Part shown: positions 56,750 through 64,000 of the stretch, piece after piece
Numbering within the stretch: the stretch's first letter is position 1
Layout of the letters: each line of letters opens with the position of its first letter
From: a virus
Direction: 5' to 3' (one strand)
IMG/VR virus record: IMGVR_UViG_3300025030_000876
Location: 1-64,000 of that record
DNA: 64,000 nt
Program-made: the position numbers and the translations under genes
The notes under the pieces: model-generated
Databases searched by the model: none
What the model was told of the DNA's origin: nothing
Seen by the model: only the letters and a program-made list of their open reading frames with translations

Positions 56750-59700
56750 TGAAGTTAACTGACCGTGCTGAAACAGTTGCTAAGCTCCGAATCTTTGCAA
56801 AAGATGCTACTGGCAACTGTATCGAAGATTTCGATGGAATGTGCCATAGGGTTGCAAAGCATCTTGCAAATTCCGAAGAAGAAGAAAAAGACTTATTCTG
56901 GGTGATGAATAATCTTTTGTTTTTGCCTAATAGTCCTTGCTTGGTAAATGCAGGAGCTAAAGGACGTAAGAATCAACTCAGTGCTTGCTTTGTTTTAAGC
57001 GTAGAAGATTCTATCGAAGACATCTATGACACCATCAAAGAAACCGCATTGATTCACAAAACCGGCGGAGGTACGGGTTTCAATTTTAGTAAAATCCGCC
57101 CGAAAGATTCCAACGTAGCCTCAACTGGTGGCGTTGCTTCTGGCCCGGTTAGTTTCATGAAAGTCTTTGATGCTTCCACGGATGGCATCAAGCAAGGCGG
57201 AGTTCGTAGGGGTGCGAATATGGGAGTTCTCCGTGTTGACCATCCTGATATCCTAGACTTTGTTAATTGTAAACGCGGGAAGAATGCACTACAGAACTTT
57301 AACATCTCAGTAGCAATCACTGATGAATTCATGGAAGCTAAGCTCAAAGGTAATGAGTTTACTTTGGTTAATCCCAAAACCAAAGAGAAGACTTCTATCA
57401 GTGCTAAGACCATCTGGGATGCGATAGTAGATAACGCTTGGAATTCAGCAGACCCAGGTGTACTGTTTATCGACCGAATCAACGAGCACAATCCCCTGAC
57501 CGGAGTTAGTAGTATAATCGAAGCTACTAATCCTTGTGTTTCTGGAGATACCTTAGTATTAACTGATAATGGATACATTCGCATTGATGAGCTTGTTGGT
57601 AAACCAGTTAATATTTGGAATGGTTATAGATTTTCTAAAGTTACTCCGCAGATAACAGGAACAAACCAGAAGATGGTAACTGTGGAGCTAAGCGATGGTA
57701 ACAAACTCACATGCACAGAATATCATAAATTCATTGCTTGGAAAGGAACTGTCGCAGCCAAGGATTTGCAAATTGGGGATAAATTAATCAAATGGAATTA
57801 TCCGGTAATTGAGGGCAATACTACGCTGCCAAGGTCTTATGCTTACACTACGGGTTTCTTTTGTGGAGATGGTTCGCAAGAAACTACTAGAGACAGGAAT
57901 TCTATCTGGCTTTATGGAGACAAAATAGCTTTGTTGGACCATTTGGAATACGCTACGTACAATGAATGCGCAAATGACCGGTTGTTTGTTAAGATGCGTC
58001 CTAGCGTGTTTGATAAACAATTTGTACCAGACACTAATTATTCAATACAAACCAGGTTAGATTATCTGGCTGGGCTAATTGATTCTGATGGTACTCTCAA
58101 CGACAAAGGAGGAAGTATAGCTCTTTGGTCTAATGATAATACCTTCATTACCAAAGTAAAATACATGCTCCATACTCTTGGCATTAATTGTTCAGTATCT
58201 ATCGGCACTTCTGGTGGAAGTAAATCAATGCCTAATGGCAAAGGAGGGCATAAAGAATATAATACTCAGGATTGTTTTCGGCTGGTAATAAGTGCTTACA
58301 ATGTGATGAAGTTACGTGAATTAGGCTTGGCTACAAATAGAGTGGCTGTAGATGCCAAACCTAATAGAAGCTCGGCCAGAGCAATATATGTAAAATCTGT
58401 CGAAACTTCTGGTATCGCTGATGTTGTTTATTGTTTTACTGAGCCATTTAATCATACTGGTGTGTTTAATGGTATGATGACAGGGCAGTGCGGAGAACAA
58501 CCATTAGCGCCTGGAGAAGCATGCGGGCTTGGAAGCATCAATCTAGCAGAAGTTATCAAAGACTACGGCATCGACTACGACAAACTAAAAAAGATAACTC
58601 GTATTGGCGTTTTGCTTCTCAATCGCATGATGACTAAGAGCGAATACCCTAACAAGAAGATAGCTGAACGCGTTAACGCTTCTCGTAAAATCGGCCTCGG
58701 CGTAATGGGTTTCGCTGACATGCTTATCAAGATGCGTATCCCGTATACTTCCCAAGACGCTCAAGAAGTTGCAGGGAACATTGCTCAGTGCATCTTGGAT
58801 ACTTGTGTTAAAGCAACCCACGAGCTAGGAACCAAAGAAGGCGTGTTTCCTTTGTTCAAATCAGAATACAAAATGCCGGGACATATTAAGGAATCTCTCA
58901 AGAGACTGAAGATTAAGCCTAGCGATTACAAACCGGCAAATAGCACACTTACAACCATCGCGCCAACAGGAACGCTTAGCATCATTGCTAATTGCTCCAG
59001 CGGGATTGAACCTATTTTTCATTTTGAACAAACAGAACGTAGAGTTGATATGGAGATTGTCCATACCCATCCTTTGTATGCAGCCTATAAAGAAAAGTTC
59101 CCTAAATGTGACATGCCACATTACTTTCAAGAACTTGCCGATATCGACGTAGATACACATGTCTATATCCAAGCAACATTCCAGAAGTATATTTGCAGCG
59201 GGGTTAGTAAAACAGCAAATCTTCCTCATGACGCAACAAAACAAGACGTTGAGAAAGTCTACCGTGAAGCGTTTATTCTTGGCTGTAAAGGAGTGACCGT
59301 CTACCGTGATGGTTGCTTGGAGAATCAAGTAATCTCAGGGAAGGATTCTAAAGGCTTTACCATTGCAACAGAAATCCTACCAGAACCTAGGCCCGAAGCA
59401 CTTAGCGGTATCACCTATGAAATCAAGACTGGCTTTGGGCCGATGTTGGTAACGGTGAATTATAAAGATGGGAAGCCATTTGAAGTCATCTGCCAACTAG
59501 GTAAAAGCGGCGCGAGTGAAGCAGCTAAGGCAGAAGCGATTAGTAGGCTTTGTAGTATACTACTGCGTTGTAATGTACCTCCAAAAGTCATTGTGGAACA
59601 ACTTGAAGGGATTGTTGGCAGCGAAAGCATCCATACCAAATACGGACTTGTTACTTCCATCCCTGATGCTCTTAGTAAAATCATGATTAATCATGTGCTT

Positions 59701-59832
59701 ACTAAGGAAGAATATAACCCGACCATTCCAACCATGATAAAATGCCCAGACTGCGGAAAGTTCAATACCATGATTAAAGAAGGTAGTTGCTCCACTTGCC
59801 AGAACTGTGGCTTCAAGTCATGTGGAGGCTAA
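56749..59832 (+). CDS. nrdJ: Adenosylcobalamin-dependent ribonucleotide reductase (class II) with intein
   Basis: 1027 residues before splicing and 709 after removal of a 318-residue intein (residues 263-580). NrdJ features: FLPNSPCLVNAG and QLSACFVLSVEDS near the N-terminus, GGGTGFNFSKIRP, ATNP-CGE around the radical site, APTGTLSIIANCSSGIEP, VTVYRDGC, and a C-terminal Cys-rich tail (CPDCGKFN...CQNCGFKSCGG). It makes dNTP precursors with B12 and needs no oxygen or separate radical subunit. The extein joins at Cys263/581, the catalytic thiyl radical cysteine. Confidence 0.93.
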   Translation: MKLTDRAETVAKLRIFAKDATGNCIEDFDGMCHRVAKHLANSEEEEKDLFWVMNNLLFLPNSPCLVNAGAKGRKNQLSACFVLSVEDSIEDIYDTIKETALIHKTGGGTGFNFSKIRPKDSNVASTGGVASGPVSFMKVFDASTDGIKQGGVRRGANMGVLRVDHPDILDFVNCKRGKNALQNFNISVAITDEFMEAKLKGNEFTLVNPKTKEKTSISAKTIWDAIVDNAWNSADPGVLFIDRINEHNPLTGVSSIIEATNPCVSGDTLVLTDNGYIRIDELVGKPVNIWNGYRFSKVTPQITGTNQKMVTVELSDGNKLTCTEYHKFIAWKGTVAAKDLQIGDKLIKWNYPVIEGNTTLPRSYAYTTGFFCGDGSQETTRDRNSIWLYGDKIALLDHLEYATYNECANDRLFVKMRPSVFDKQFVPDTNYSIQTRLDYLAGLIDSDGTLNDKGGSIALWSNDNTFITKVKYMLHTLGINCSVSIGTSGGSKSMPNGKGGHKEYNTQDCFRLVISAYNVMKLRELGLATNRVAVDAKPNRSSARAIYVKSVETSGIADVVYCFTEPFNHTGVFNGMMTGQCGEQPLAPGEACGLGSINLAEVIKDYGIDYDKLKKITRIGVLLLNRMMTKSEYPNKKIAERVNASRKIGLGVMGFADMLIKMRIPYTSQDAQEVAGNIAQCILDTCVKATHELGTKEGVFPLFKSEYKMPGHIKESLKRLKIKPSDYKPANSTLTTIAPTGTLSIIANCSSGIEPIFHFEQTERRVDMEIVHTHPLYAAYKEKFPKCDMPHYFQELADIDVDTHVYIQATFQKYICSGVSKTANLPHDATKQDVEKVYREAFILGCKGVTVYRDGCLENQVISGKDSKGFTIATEILPEPRPEALSGITYEIKTGFGPMLVTVNYKDGKPFEVICQLGKSGASEAAKAEAISRLCSILLRCNVPPKVIVEQLEGIVGSESIHTKYGLVTSIPDALSKIMINHVLTKEEYNPTIPTMIKCPDCGKFNTMIKEGSCSTCQNCGFKSCGG
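57535..58488 (+). mobile_element. LAGLIDADG intein within NrdJ
   Basis: 318 residues. Block A starts CVSGDTLVLTDNGYIRIDEL, block B has TCTEYHKF, and the endonuclease motifs are FFCGDGSQ and LAGLIDSDGT. Block F is EPFNHTGVFNG, and the end is MMTGQ followed by Cys+1. The last intein residue is Gln rather than Asn, and the penultimate residue is Gly rather than His. It sits in NPCGE, the most conserved site of the enzyme, as is typical of inteins. Confidence 0.92.
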
Positions 59833-60012
59833 ATGGCTCTTACTAACCACAACTGCAGCCCATGTATCATCAACACCAAGAAAAAGTGTGCATCTTGTGT
59901 TCTTGCGAGAAAACAATATGAAACACCATGTATTGCAACTGAAAGTATGTTAGTAAAATTCCTTCGTCATCATCGTTACGAAGATTATCTATCAACCGAG
60001 GAACATTTTTAA
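59833..60012 (+). CDS. Small Cys-rich protein
   Basis: 59 residues with CSPC, CASC and another Cys: a likely zinc-binding protein with basic C-terminal part (LRHHRYEDYLSTEEHF). Starts a single base after the NrdJ stop, using GGAGG in the NrdJ end. Unknown. Confidence 0.6.
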   Translation: MALTNHNCSPCIINTKKKCASCVLARKQYETPCIATESMLVKFLRHHRYEDYLSTEEHF

Positions 60013-60023
60013 AGGAGCATCTA

Positions 60024-60209
60024 GTGACCAACAAAGAACTGGCCGTATCAATCATCAACGAAATCTCAACTGACATCAACAGCCGGACTGGTTTCGGAGT
60101 CGTATGGCGTCAAATCTCCGTAACCCGCAAGAAAGAAATAATCGACGCTTGGGAACATCGTATCATCAGACTTCTGGAAGCAGAAGAGAAAGGGAAGATA
60201 AAGAAATGA
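60024..60209 (+). CDS. Small helical protein
   Basis: 61 residues from GTG 60024 (AAAGGAGCATCTA), helical and Lys/Glu-rich (RKKEIIDAWEHRIIRLLEAE). Overlaps the exonuclease gene by 4 bp. Unknown. Confidence 0.55.
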   Translation: MTNKELAVSIINEISTDINSRTGFGVVWRQISVTRKKEIIDAWEHRIIRLLEAEEKGKIKK

Positions 60210-60784
60210 GTGTGAAGACATTGTGGCTTGACTGCGAAACAACAGGTTTAGTGCCATATAAGCATGGTATTATTCAACTAGGTGGGATGATAGAAATTGG
60301 CGGAGAGGTAGTAGAAACCTTCAATTTCAGAATGCAGCCTTGCCCTACTGCAATCATCGACGACAAGGCTATGCAAGTAAACAAGATAACTCCAGAGGAA
60401 CTTAGGACTTATCCATCGTCAAACAGCCAATATTGTGCATTTATTAATGTCCTTGACAAGTACATTAATAAATTCAACAAAGAAGACAAATTCATTCTCG
60501 CTGGTTACAACGTTCAATTTGATGATGGTTTTGTAAACCACTGGTTTAAACGCAATGGAAATAACTACTGGTACTCCTATGTCAACAGTGCGAAACTTGA
60601 TGTAATGTCTTCCGTAGCAACTTGGCGTAGAGCAACCAATACCAAAACCCCTAACAACAAACTAAGCACAATCGCTGAATGGTTTGGTATCGGCGGAAAC
60701 TTCCATGATGCTCTAGACGACATCAAAGCAACCAGAGAACTTGAGTTGAAAATCCAAGAAGTAATGTGCGGTATCAGAAACTAA
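60206..60784 (+). CDS. DnaQ-like 3'-5' exonuclease
   Basis: 192 residues from ATG 60206; an upstream extension lies in another gene. DEDDh motifs: LWLDCETTG (Asp9, Glu11), GYNVQFDDGFVNHWF (Asp in motif II) and FHDALDDIKATREL (His and Asp of motif III). A stand-alone proofreading or RNase T-like exonuclease. It could support the polymerase, whose own exonuclease is split. Last gene of the early unit. Confidence 0.85.
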   Translation: MSVKTLWLDCETTGLVPYKHGIIQLGGMIEIGGEVVETFNFRMQPCPTAIIDDKAMQVNKITPEELRTYPSSNSQYCAFINVLDKYINKFNKEDKFILAGYNVQFDDGFVNHWFKRNGNNYWYSYVNSAKLDVMSSVATWRRATNTKTPNNKLSTIAEWFGIGGNFHDALDDIKATRELELKIQEVMCGIRN

Positions 60785-60807
60785 GCAATAACTATTGCAG
60801 ATAAACC

Positions 60808-60837
60808 AAAGCCCCTAGCTTTAACTCTAGGGGCTTT
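60808..60837. terminator. Bidirectional intrinsic terminator
   Basis: Perfect 11-bp stem AAAGCCCCTAG (60808-60818)/CTAGGGGCTTT (60827-60837), 8-base loop, T-rich on both strands. It lies between converging early and late units. Confidence 0.85.
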
Positions 60838-60843
60838 ATTTAT

Positions 60844-61383
60844 TCAATCTGGGGCATATCTTCCATAAACCTGATATTTCTTTGGATATTCCTGTAAGTA
60901 CCTATTAACATCCTCTGGAGATGGATGCTCCAAATCATACTTTGTATCTGCATACTTTAAATACTTTGCTTGATCGCTGCAAATCTCAGGCCCGCCAGGA
61001 AGTTGCAACCAAGGTAATTTAAACCTCAACCCCAATATCTGTAACGGGTCATAGATTCTCTTATACCAAGGTTGTTTAATTGCTTCTGAAAGTTTATTCT
61101 TAATAACCAACTTAACTGCTGGACTCCAACATCTACTTGTCCAAAGTTTAAGCCTGTGCTTCTTAAGATAATCCTCCAATGAAGTCTCTTTTAACATCCA
61201 ATCCTGAGTAACCAATACTCCAGGCCGCACTAACCACATTAGATGATTATAACTCCCATTAGTAACATCCTTAATCCTAGCGCTCACAAGACTCTCCATG
61301 TTATCACTAAGCATTAGCAGCGGATAATCACTTAACGGGATATTTCTTATCTCTTCTTTTGTCATATACTGTGTTGGAGACAT
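60844..61383 (-). CDS. Permuted papain-like (NlpC/P60 superfamily) enzyme
   Basis: 179 residues. His47 in NGSYNHLMWLV and Cys135 in GPEICSDQAKYL fit the circularly permuted papain-fold group (YiiX/YebB-like), in which the His lies N-terminal to the Cys. Such enzymes cleave peptide or acyl bonds in cell-wall or lipid substrates. It lies in the late unit with an XhlA-like protein, so a role in entry or lysis is inferred. No signal peptide is seen. Confidence 0.6.
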   Translation of the reverse strand: MSPTQYMTKEEIRNIPLSDYPLLMLSDNMESLVSARIKDVTNGSYNHLMWLVRPGVLVTQDWMLKETSLEDYLKKHRLKLWTSRCWSPAVKLVIKNKLSEAIKQPWYKRIYDPLQILGLRFKLPWLQLPGGPEICSDQAKYLKYADTKYDLEHPSPEDVNRYLQEYPKKYQVYGRYAPD

Positions 61384-61392
61384 TATCTTCTC

Positions 61393-61620
61393 CTATCTCA
61401 GTACAACATTACTGACGAATTTAATAAACCCAATTTTATCTGCGATATAAAACGCAGATGCGCCAATAGCTGCCCACTTAATAGCCCCCATGTTATCTGC
61501 TAATATTTTAACTTGGTCCTTAACTGTCTTAATATCACCAGCCATAGCTTTAGTCACTACCTCTAAGGAAGTGATTCTATGTTCTTTGTCCCTAAGACAA
61601 TCCAAATCCCCACAAGTCAT
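61393..61620 (-). CDS. XhlA-like membrane protein (lysis candidate)
   Basis: 75 residues: coiled coil (LEVVTKAMAGDIKTVKDQVK) followed by one membrane helix (MGAIKWAAIGASAFYIAD) and an amphipathic end. This is the layout of haemolysin XhlA-type proteins that act with holins. Two N-terminal Cys (MTCGDLDCLR). Located among late genes. Confidence 0.62.
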   Translation of the reverse strand: MTCGDLDCLRDKEHRITSLEVVTKAMAGDIKTVKDQVKILADNMGAIKWAAIGASAFYIADKIGFIKFVSNVVLR

Positions 61621-61631
61621 TGCTAAACCCC

Positions 61632-62009
61632 CTATGCAATCTTAACTGGAAAGAAGTAATAAGTATTCTTTGCACCAGAGGCCAAGGTAAGTTCAAATGC
61701 CAGAGTCATGCTAGCACCTTTGTACCCAATTCCTGGGTATTTAAATTTGCACAAAACATAATCCGTAGAAGTCTGGATGGTGTAATCCTCATCCACCACA
61801 TAAGAAGAAATATCAACCACAGCAGTTAAGTCAGACGTAGGGATTATTTCCCCTACATAAGCCTTAACCACTGCAGATTGAATATTATCCCCTTGCGGCA
61901 GAGTACCATCATTCCCGGCAGAAGTAGCTTGGGGAAACAGAAACTTATACGGTCCCCAGTTATCCATTCCTGCTCTAAGTTCAATGCTCGCCCCAAGAAA
62001 ATCCATCAT
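61632..62009 (-). CDS. Virion-associated protein of unknown function
   Basis: 125 residues from the ATG pair at 62009/62006 (AAGGAGCAGT upstream); the longer frame starts inside the previous gene's end. Beta-rich (VVKAYVGEIIPTSDLTAVVD; ASMTLAFELTLASGAKNTYY). It follows the 158-residue virion protein by a few bases. Probably a fibre or baseplate accessory. Confidence 0.6.
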   Translation of the reverse strand: MMDFLGASIELRAGMDNWGPYKFLFPQATSAGNDGTLPQGDNIQSAVVKAYVGEIIPTSDLTAVVDISSYVVDEDYTIQTSTDYVLCKFKYPGIGYKGASMTLAFELTLASGAKNTYYFFPVKIA

Positions 62010-62017
62010 ACTGCTCC

Positions 62018-62494
62018 TTATGCGTATTCCCATTTGATAGTAGCGGTATCAGCGGAAGTATTAGCCGCGCCAGCATTAACTACCCGCTTAAACCAAATCC
62101 GATAACCTTGACCTGCAGGAATATCAGGCACAGACATTCTGCTGGAGGTGTTATAAGTAGCAAATACAATCGCGGCAGGAGCGGTAGATTCATTAGCCAC
62201 AGACAAAGAACTCTCAAGTGCATTAGGCCCGAGGTCAAGCCGAGTATCCGCGCTTGAAGTATCAGGGTCCAGGTAAACAGTTACCGAAGTAGCCGCTGCA
62301 TCCCCTGAATTGTACAAATCCAACGCCCGGTACTCAGTATCCCCTGCAGCAGATTCCACTGCACTCACATCATCAAACAAGTTATTCAACGGAGTAGAAC
62401 TCAAAGCCACTGAACTTCTAACTCCTCCCAACGAAGCATTTGCATTGCTGTTGCTCGCCCCACCAGTGTATCTCAGTTCCAACGTCGCTGCCAT
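62018..62494 (-). CDS. Virion-associated beta-rich protein
   Basis: 158 residues, Ala/Ser/Asn/Thr-rich, with a pattern common in phage structural genes (LELRYTGGASNSNANASLGG at the start; SVPDIPAGQGYRIWFKRVVN at the end). Acidic, no Cys. RBS AAGGAGATAAGA. Lies downstream of the repeat-containing fibre and is probably part of its adhesin module. Confidence 0.65.
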   Translation of the reverse strand: MAATLELRYTGGASNSNANASLGGVRSSVALSSTPLNNLFDDVSAVESAAGDTEYRALDLYNSGDAAATSVTVYLDPDTSSADTRLDLGPNALESSLSVANESTAPAAIVFATYNTSSRMSVPDIPAGQGYRIWFKRVVNAGAANTSADTATIKWEYA

Positions 62495-62505
62495 ATCTTA
62501 TCTCC

Positions 62506-64000
62506 TTACTTGGTTTTTGCCAGAATCACAAATGTTCTGGTTTTGGTGTTAAACAACATGGTATGGGTTTTTGTAGTGAAAGTCTCTAAAGGACTAACTG
62601 CAATAACTGTAGAAATAACCGCCCAAGCTGACTGCGCTTCTTCTTTGCTGAGAATCTTCCAGTTACTATCTTTACTTACTGTTTTAAATATCTTCCAAGA
62701 AGTAGACGCTGACAGATTACTTAGTGCAAAAACCTTCCATTCAGAATCTTCATTCCCAGAAGCAAACAATTTCCAAGCACTTGCTTTCTCTATCCCTACT
62801 TGGATTTTCCAAGAAGTATCTATTGCTTCAAGTCCTGCGACAAATATCACCCAAGCAGAATCTTGGGTTTGTTCTTTGTAAATCTTCCACTCAGCAGATT
62901 CGCTTAACTCTGCAAACAATTTCCAAGCAGAGTCTTTGGTGTTTTCTTTAAACAACTTCCAACTAGAAACTTTATTCAGATTCTTAAACAGTTTCCAACT
63001 GGTTTGTTTGCTGACTGGTTTGAAAACTCGCCAACTAGCAATCTTGCTCAACCCAGTTGCAATCTTCCAAGCAGTATTTACTGCAACCGTGCTTCCAACA
63101 AGTACTTGCCAATTGGTGTTAATACTTGGATTTTTAAATAATTTCCAGGTTGTTTGTTTTGCTATACCGAGTTTAACTTTCCACGTGGCTTGTCTATTTG
63201 TGCTTTTAAATAACTTCCAGACGGTGTTTTTAGTCAATCCCTTGCGGAGTTTCCATGCTGTATCCTTAGTAATAGCCTTAAATAATTTCCAACTGACATT
63301 GTGTGCAAAAACCTTAACCATTTTCCATGCAACAGATTGTTCATTATAGGCTGGGATAGCAAGCTTCCCGCCGGTTGCATATCCGCCTATAAATGTAACT
63401 GGTGGGTTTATTATACCAAGCGGTGCTTCTGCAAACTCAATCTGTGTGATATAGCCATCCATTTTTGTCGTGAGTTGCACAGCCGTGGCAGGGCCAGTGA
63501 AGTTGGCAATTCTGTTGCCCATGTAAAAGGCAACAAAACTTGCCCCATCTCGGACAAAAGTGAATTCTATGGGTTTAATTTCTGCATTGAAATTAAAGGT
63601 AGTCGTAGTGACAACCCCGTTCTTATTAAATTTGAGATAGGGTGAAGAACTGCCAAATTCAAAAGCATATGTATTGACTCCATCTGTAATGCCTGCCATG
63701 AAGCCGCTCGCCTGACCAAGCATGGCCGTAACCTGCACAGCCAGCATTCCCTCAGTGAACTCATCTTCCAGCGTCAGCGTCTGTGCTATAGTACATTCGA
63801 TTGCATGTCCCCAATTGAAGGGCCAGGTTGCCGAAGCAAGCCCAACATCGCGGTGCATCTGTGCATCATAAGGCCAGACGTTATCCCAGCCATTGGCTAA
63901 AACCGGCTCGGTGAAGTTGCGGGTTGGAGCCAATGACCTTCCATCATAGGCAAGGTGCGCCTCCCCATCCTTAATGGCAAGATTGGACGGAACCCCAATG
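62506..64000 (-). CDS. Receptor-binding fibre with lectin-like domain and 12-residue Trp repeats (runs in from right edge)
   Basis: 498 codons, open at base 64000, so the true start is outside the window; an apparent TTG at 63933 is not the start. The first part (PSNLAIKDGEAHLAYDGRSL) looks like the end of a propeller. A concanavalin-like domain follows (about 63.4-63.9 kb). Next come twenty units of W-K-[LIV]-F-K type with a 12-residue period (62590-63327), then a short beta tail. GC content falls sharply where the repeats begin. On a circular map this is the continuation of the gene at 1-308. Confidence 0.75.
   Translation of the reverse strand, partial: IGVPSNLAIKDGEAHLAYDGRSLAPTRNFTEPVLANGWDNVWPYDAQMHRDVGLASATWPFNWGHAIECTIAQTLTLEDEFTEGMLAVQVTAMLGQASGFMAGITDGVNTYAFEFGSSSPYLKFNKNGVVTTTTFNFNAEIKPIEFTFVRDGASFVAFYMGNRIANFTGPATAVQLTTKMDGYITQIEFAEAPLGIINPPVTFIGGYATGGKLAIPAYNEQSVAWKMVKVFAHNVSWKLFKAITKDTAWKLRKGLTKNTVWKLFKSTNRQATWKVKLGIAKQTTWKLFKNPSINTNWQVLVGSTVAVNTAWKIATGLSKIASWRVFKPVSKQTSWKLFKNLNKVSSWKLFKENTKDSAWKLFAELSESAEWKIYKEQTQDSAWVIFVAGLEAIDTSWKIQVGIEKASAWKLFASGNEDSEWKVFALSNLSASTSWKIFKTVSKDSNWKILSKEEAQSAWAVISTVIAVSPLETFTTKTHTMLFNTKTRTFVILAKTK
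62590..63327 (-). repeat. Twenty tandem 12-residue (36-nt) Trp-Lys repeats
   Basis: Units start at a conserved Trp: consensus W-K-L-F-K-x-x-x-K-x-(T/S)-x. Three units have two extra residues, so the 246 codons are exactly 17 x 12 plus 3 x 14. The DNA copies are diverged, so expansion is not recent. Predicted to form a regular beta stack or solenoid shaft. Confidence 0.82.

Noticed and set aside
62590-63327. CRISPR array
   Set aside because: The 36-nt periodicity is in-frame protein repeats with diverged DNA and no spacer structure. No CRISPR array was seen elsewhere.

Overview
The window is most of the genome of a tailed double-stranded DNA phage with a long non-contractile tail (siphovirus type). 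It has a complete head, connector and tail set, no sheath gene, and a 1296-residue tape measure protein, which at about 0.15 nm per residue predicts a tail near 190 nm. I see no integrase, CI-like repressor or excisionase, so a lytic lifestyle is the simplest reading. Two lipobox lipoproteins, a T7-type amidase and membrane lysis candidates point to a Gram-negative host. The B12-dependent (class II) ribonucleotide reductase works with or without oxygen. I cannot name the host from the sequence.

There are two converging transcription units. A leftward (minus strand) late unit starts from a promoter at about 25.35 kb and runs, in order: small terminase, T7-lysozyme-like endolysin, HNH nuclease, lipoprotein, zinc-ribbon protein, metallophosphoesterase, small membrane proteins, large terminase, portal, S49 protease with a nested scaffold, decoration protein, major capsid protein, connector and neck proteins, tail tube, tail chaperones joined by a -1 frameshift, tape measure, distal tail protein, a 1233-residue tail hub, and several fibre and lectin proteins, before leaving the left edge. 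The right edge carries the same kind of late genes, also leftward: a repeat-rich fibre, virion proteins, an XhlA-like membrane protein and a permuted papain-like enzyme. If the molecule is circular or circularly permuted, the two edges join inside one receptor-binding gene, and a GC-rich block spans that join.

A rightward (plus strand) early unit runs from 25.65 to 60.78 kb. It begins with very small genes separated by RNA hairpins, a 175-bp palindromic AT-rich region (candidate origin) and a radical SAM enzyme. A dense array of about 40 tiny, translationally coupled genes follows (29.5-39.2 kb), many with zinc-ribbon Cys pairs. Next comes a 360-bp structured non-coding region, then replication and metabolism genes: RecB/Cas4-like nuclease, Sak4-like ATPase, ssDNA-binding protein, two-domain glycosyltransferase, methyltransferase, ATP-dependent ligase, DNA polymerase A, dNMP kinase, a DUF3987-like ATPase, NrdJ and a DnaQ-like exonuclease. 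A bidirectional terminator at 60.81 kb separates the two units.

Homing elements are frequent. An HNH/AP2 endonuclease gene splits the polymerase inside its 3'-5' exonuclease domain, a second HNH/AP2 gene sits upstream of the RecB-like nuclease, an HNH gene overlaps the endolysin, and a LAGLIDADG intein lies in NrdJ directly before the catalytic radical cysteine. The most interesting undescribed features are a repeated RNA hairpin with a TGTCGGGAG strand, a second covarying hairpin pair near 26 kb, the 27.7-kb palindrome, the 39.3-kb structured region, twenty 12-residue Trp repeats in a fibre, and the phage radical SAM protein.
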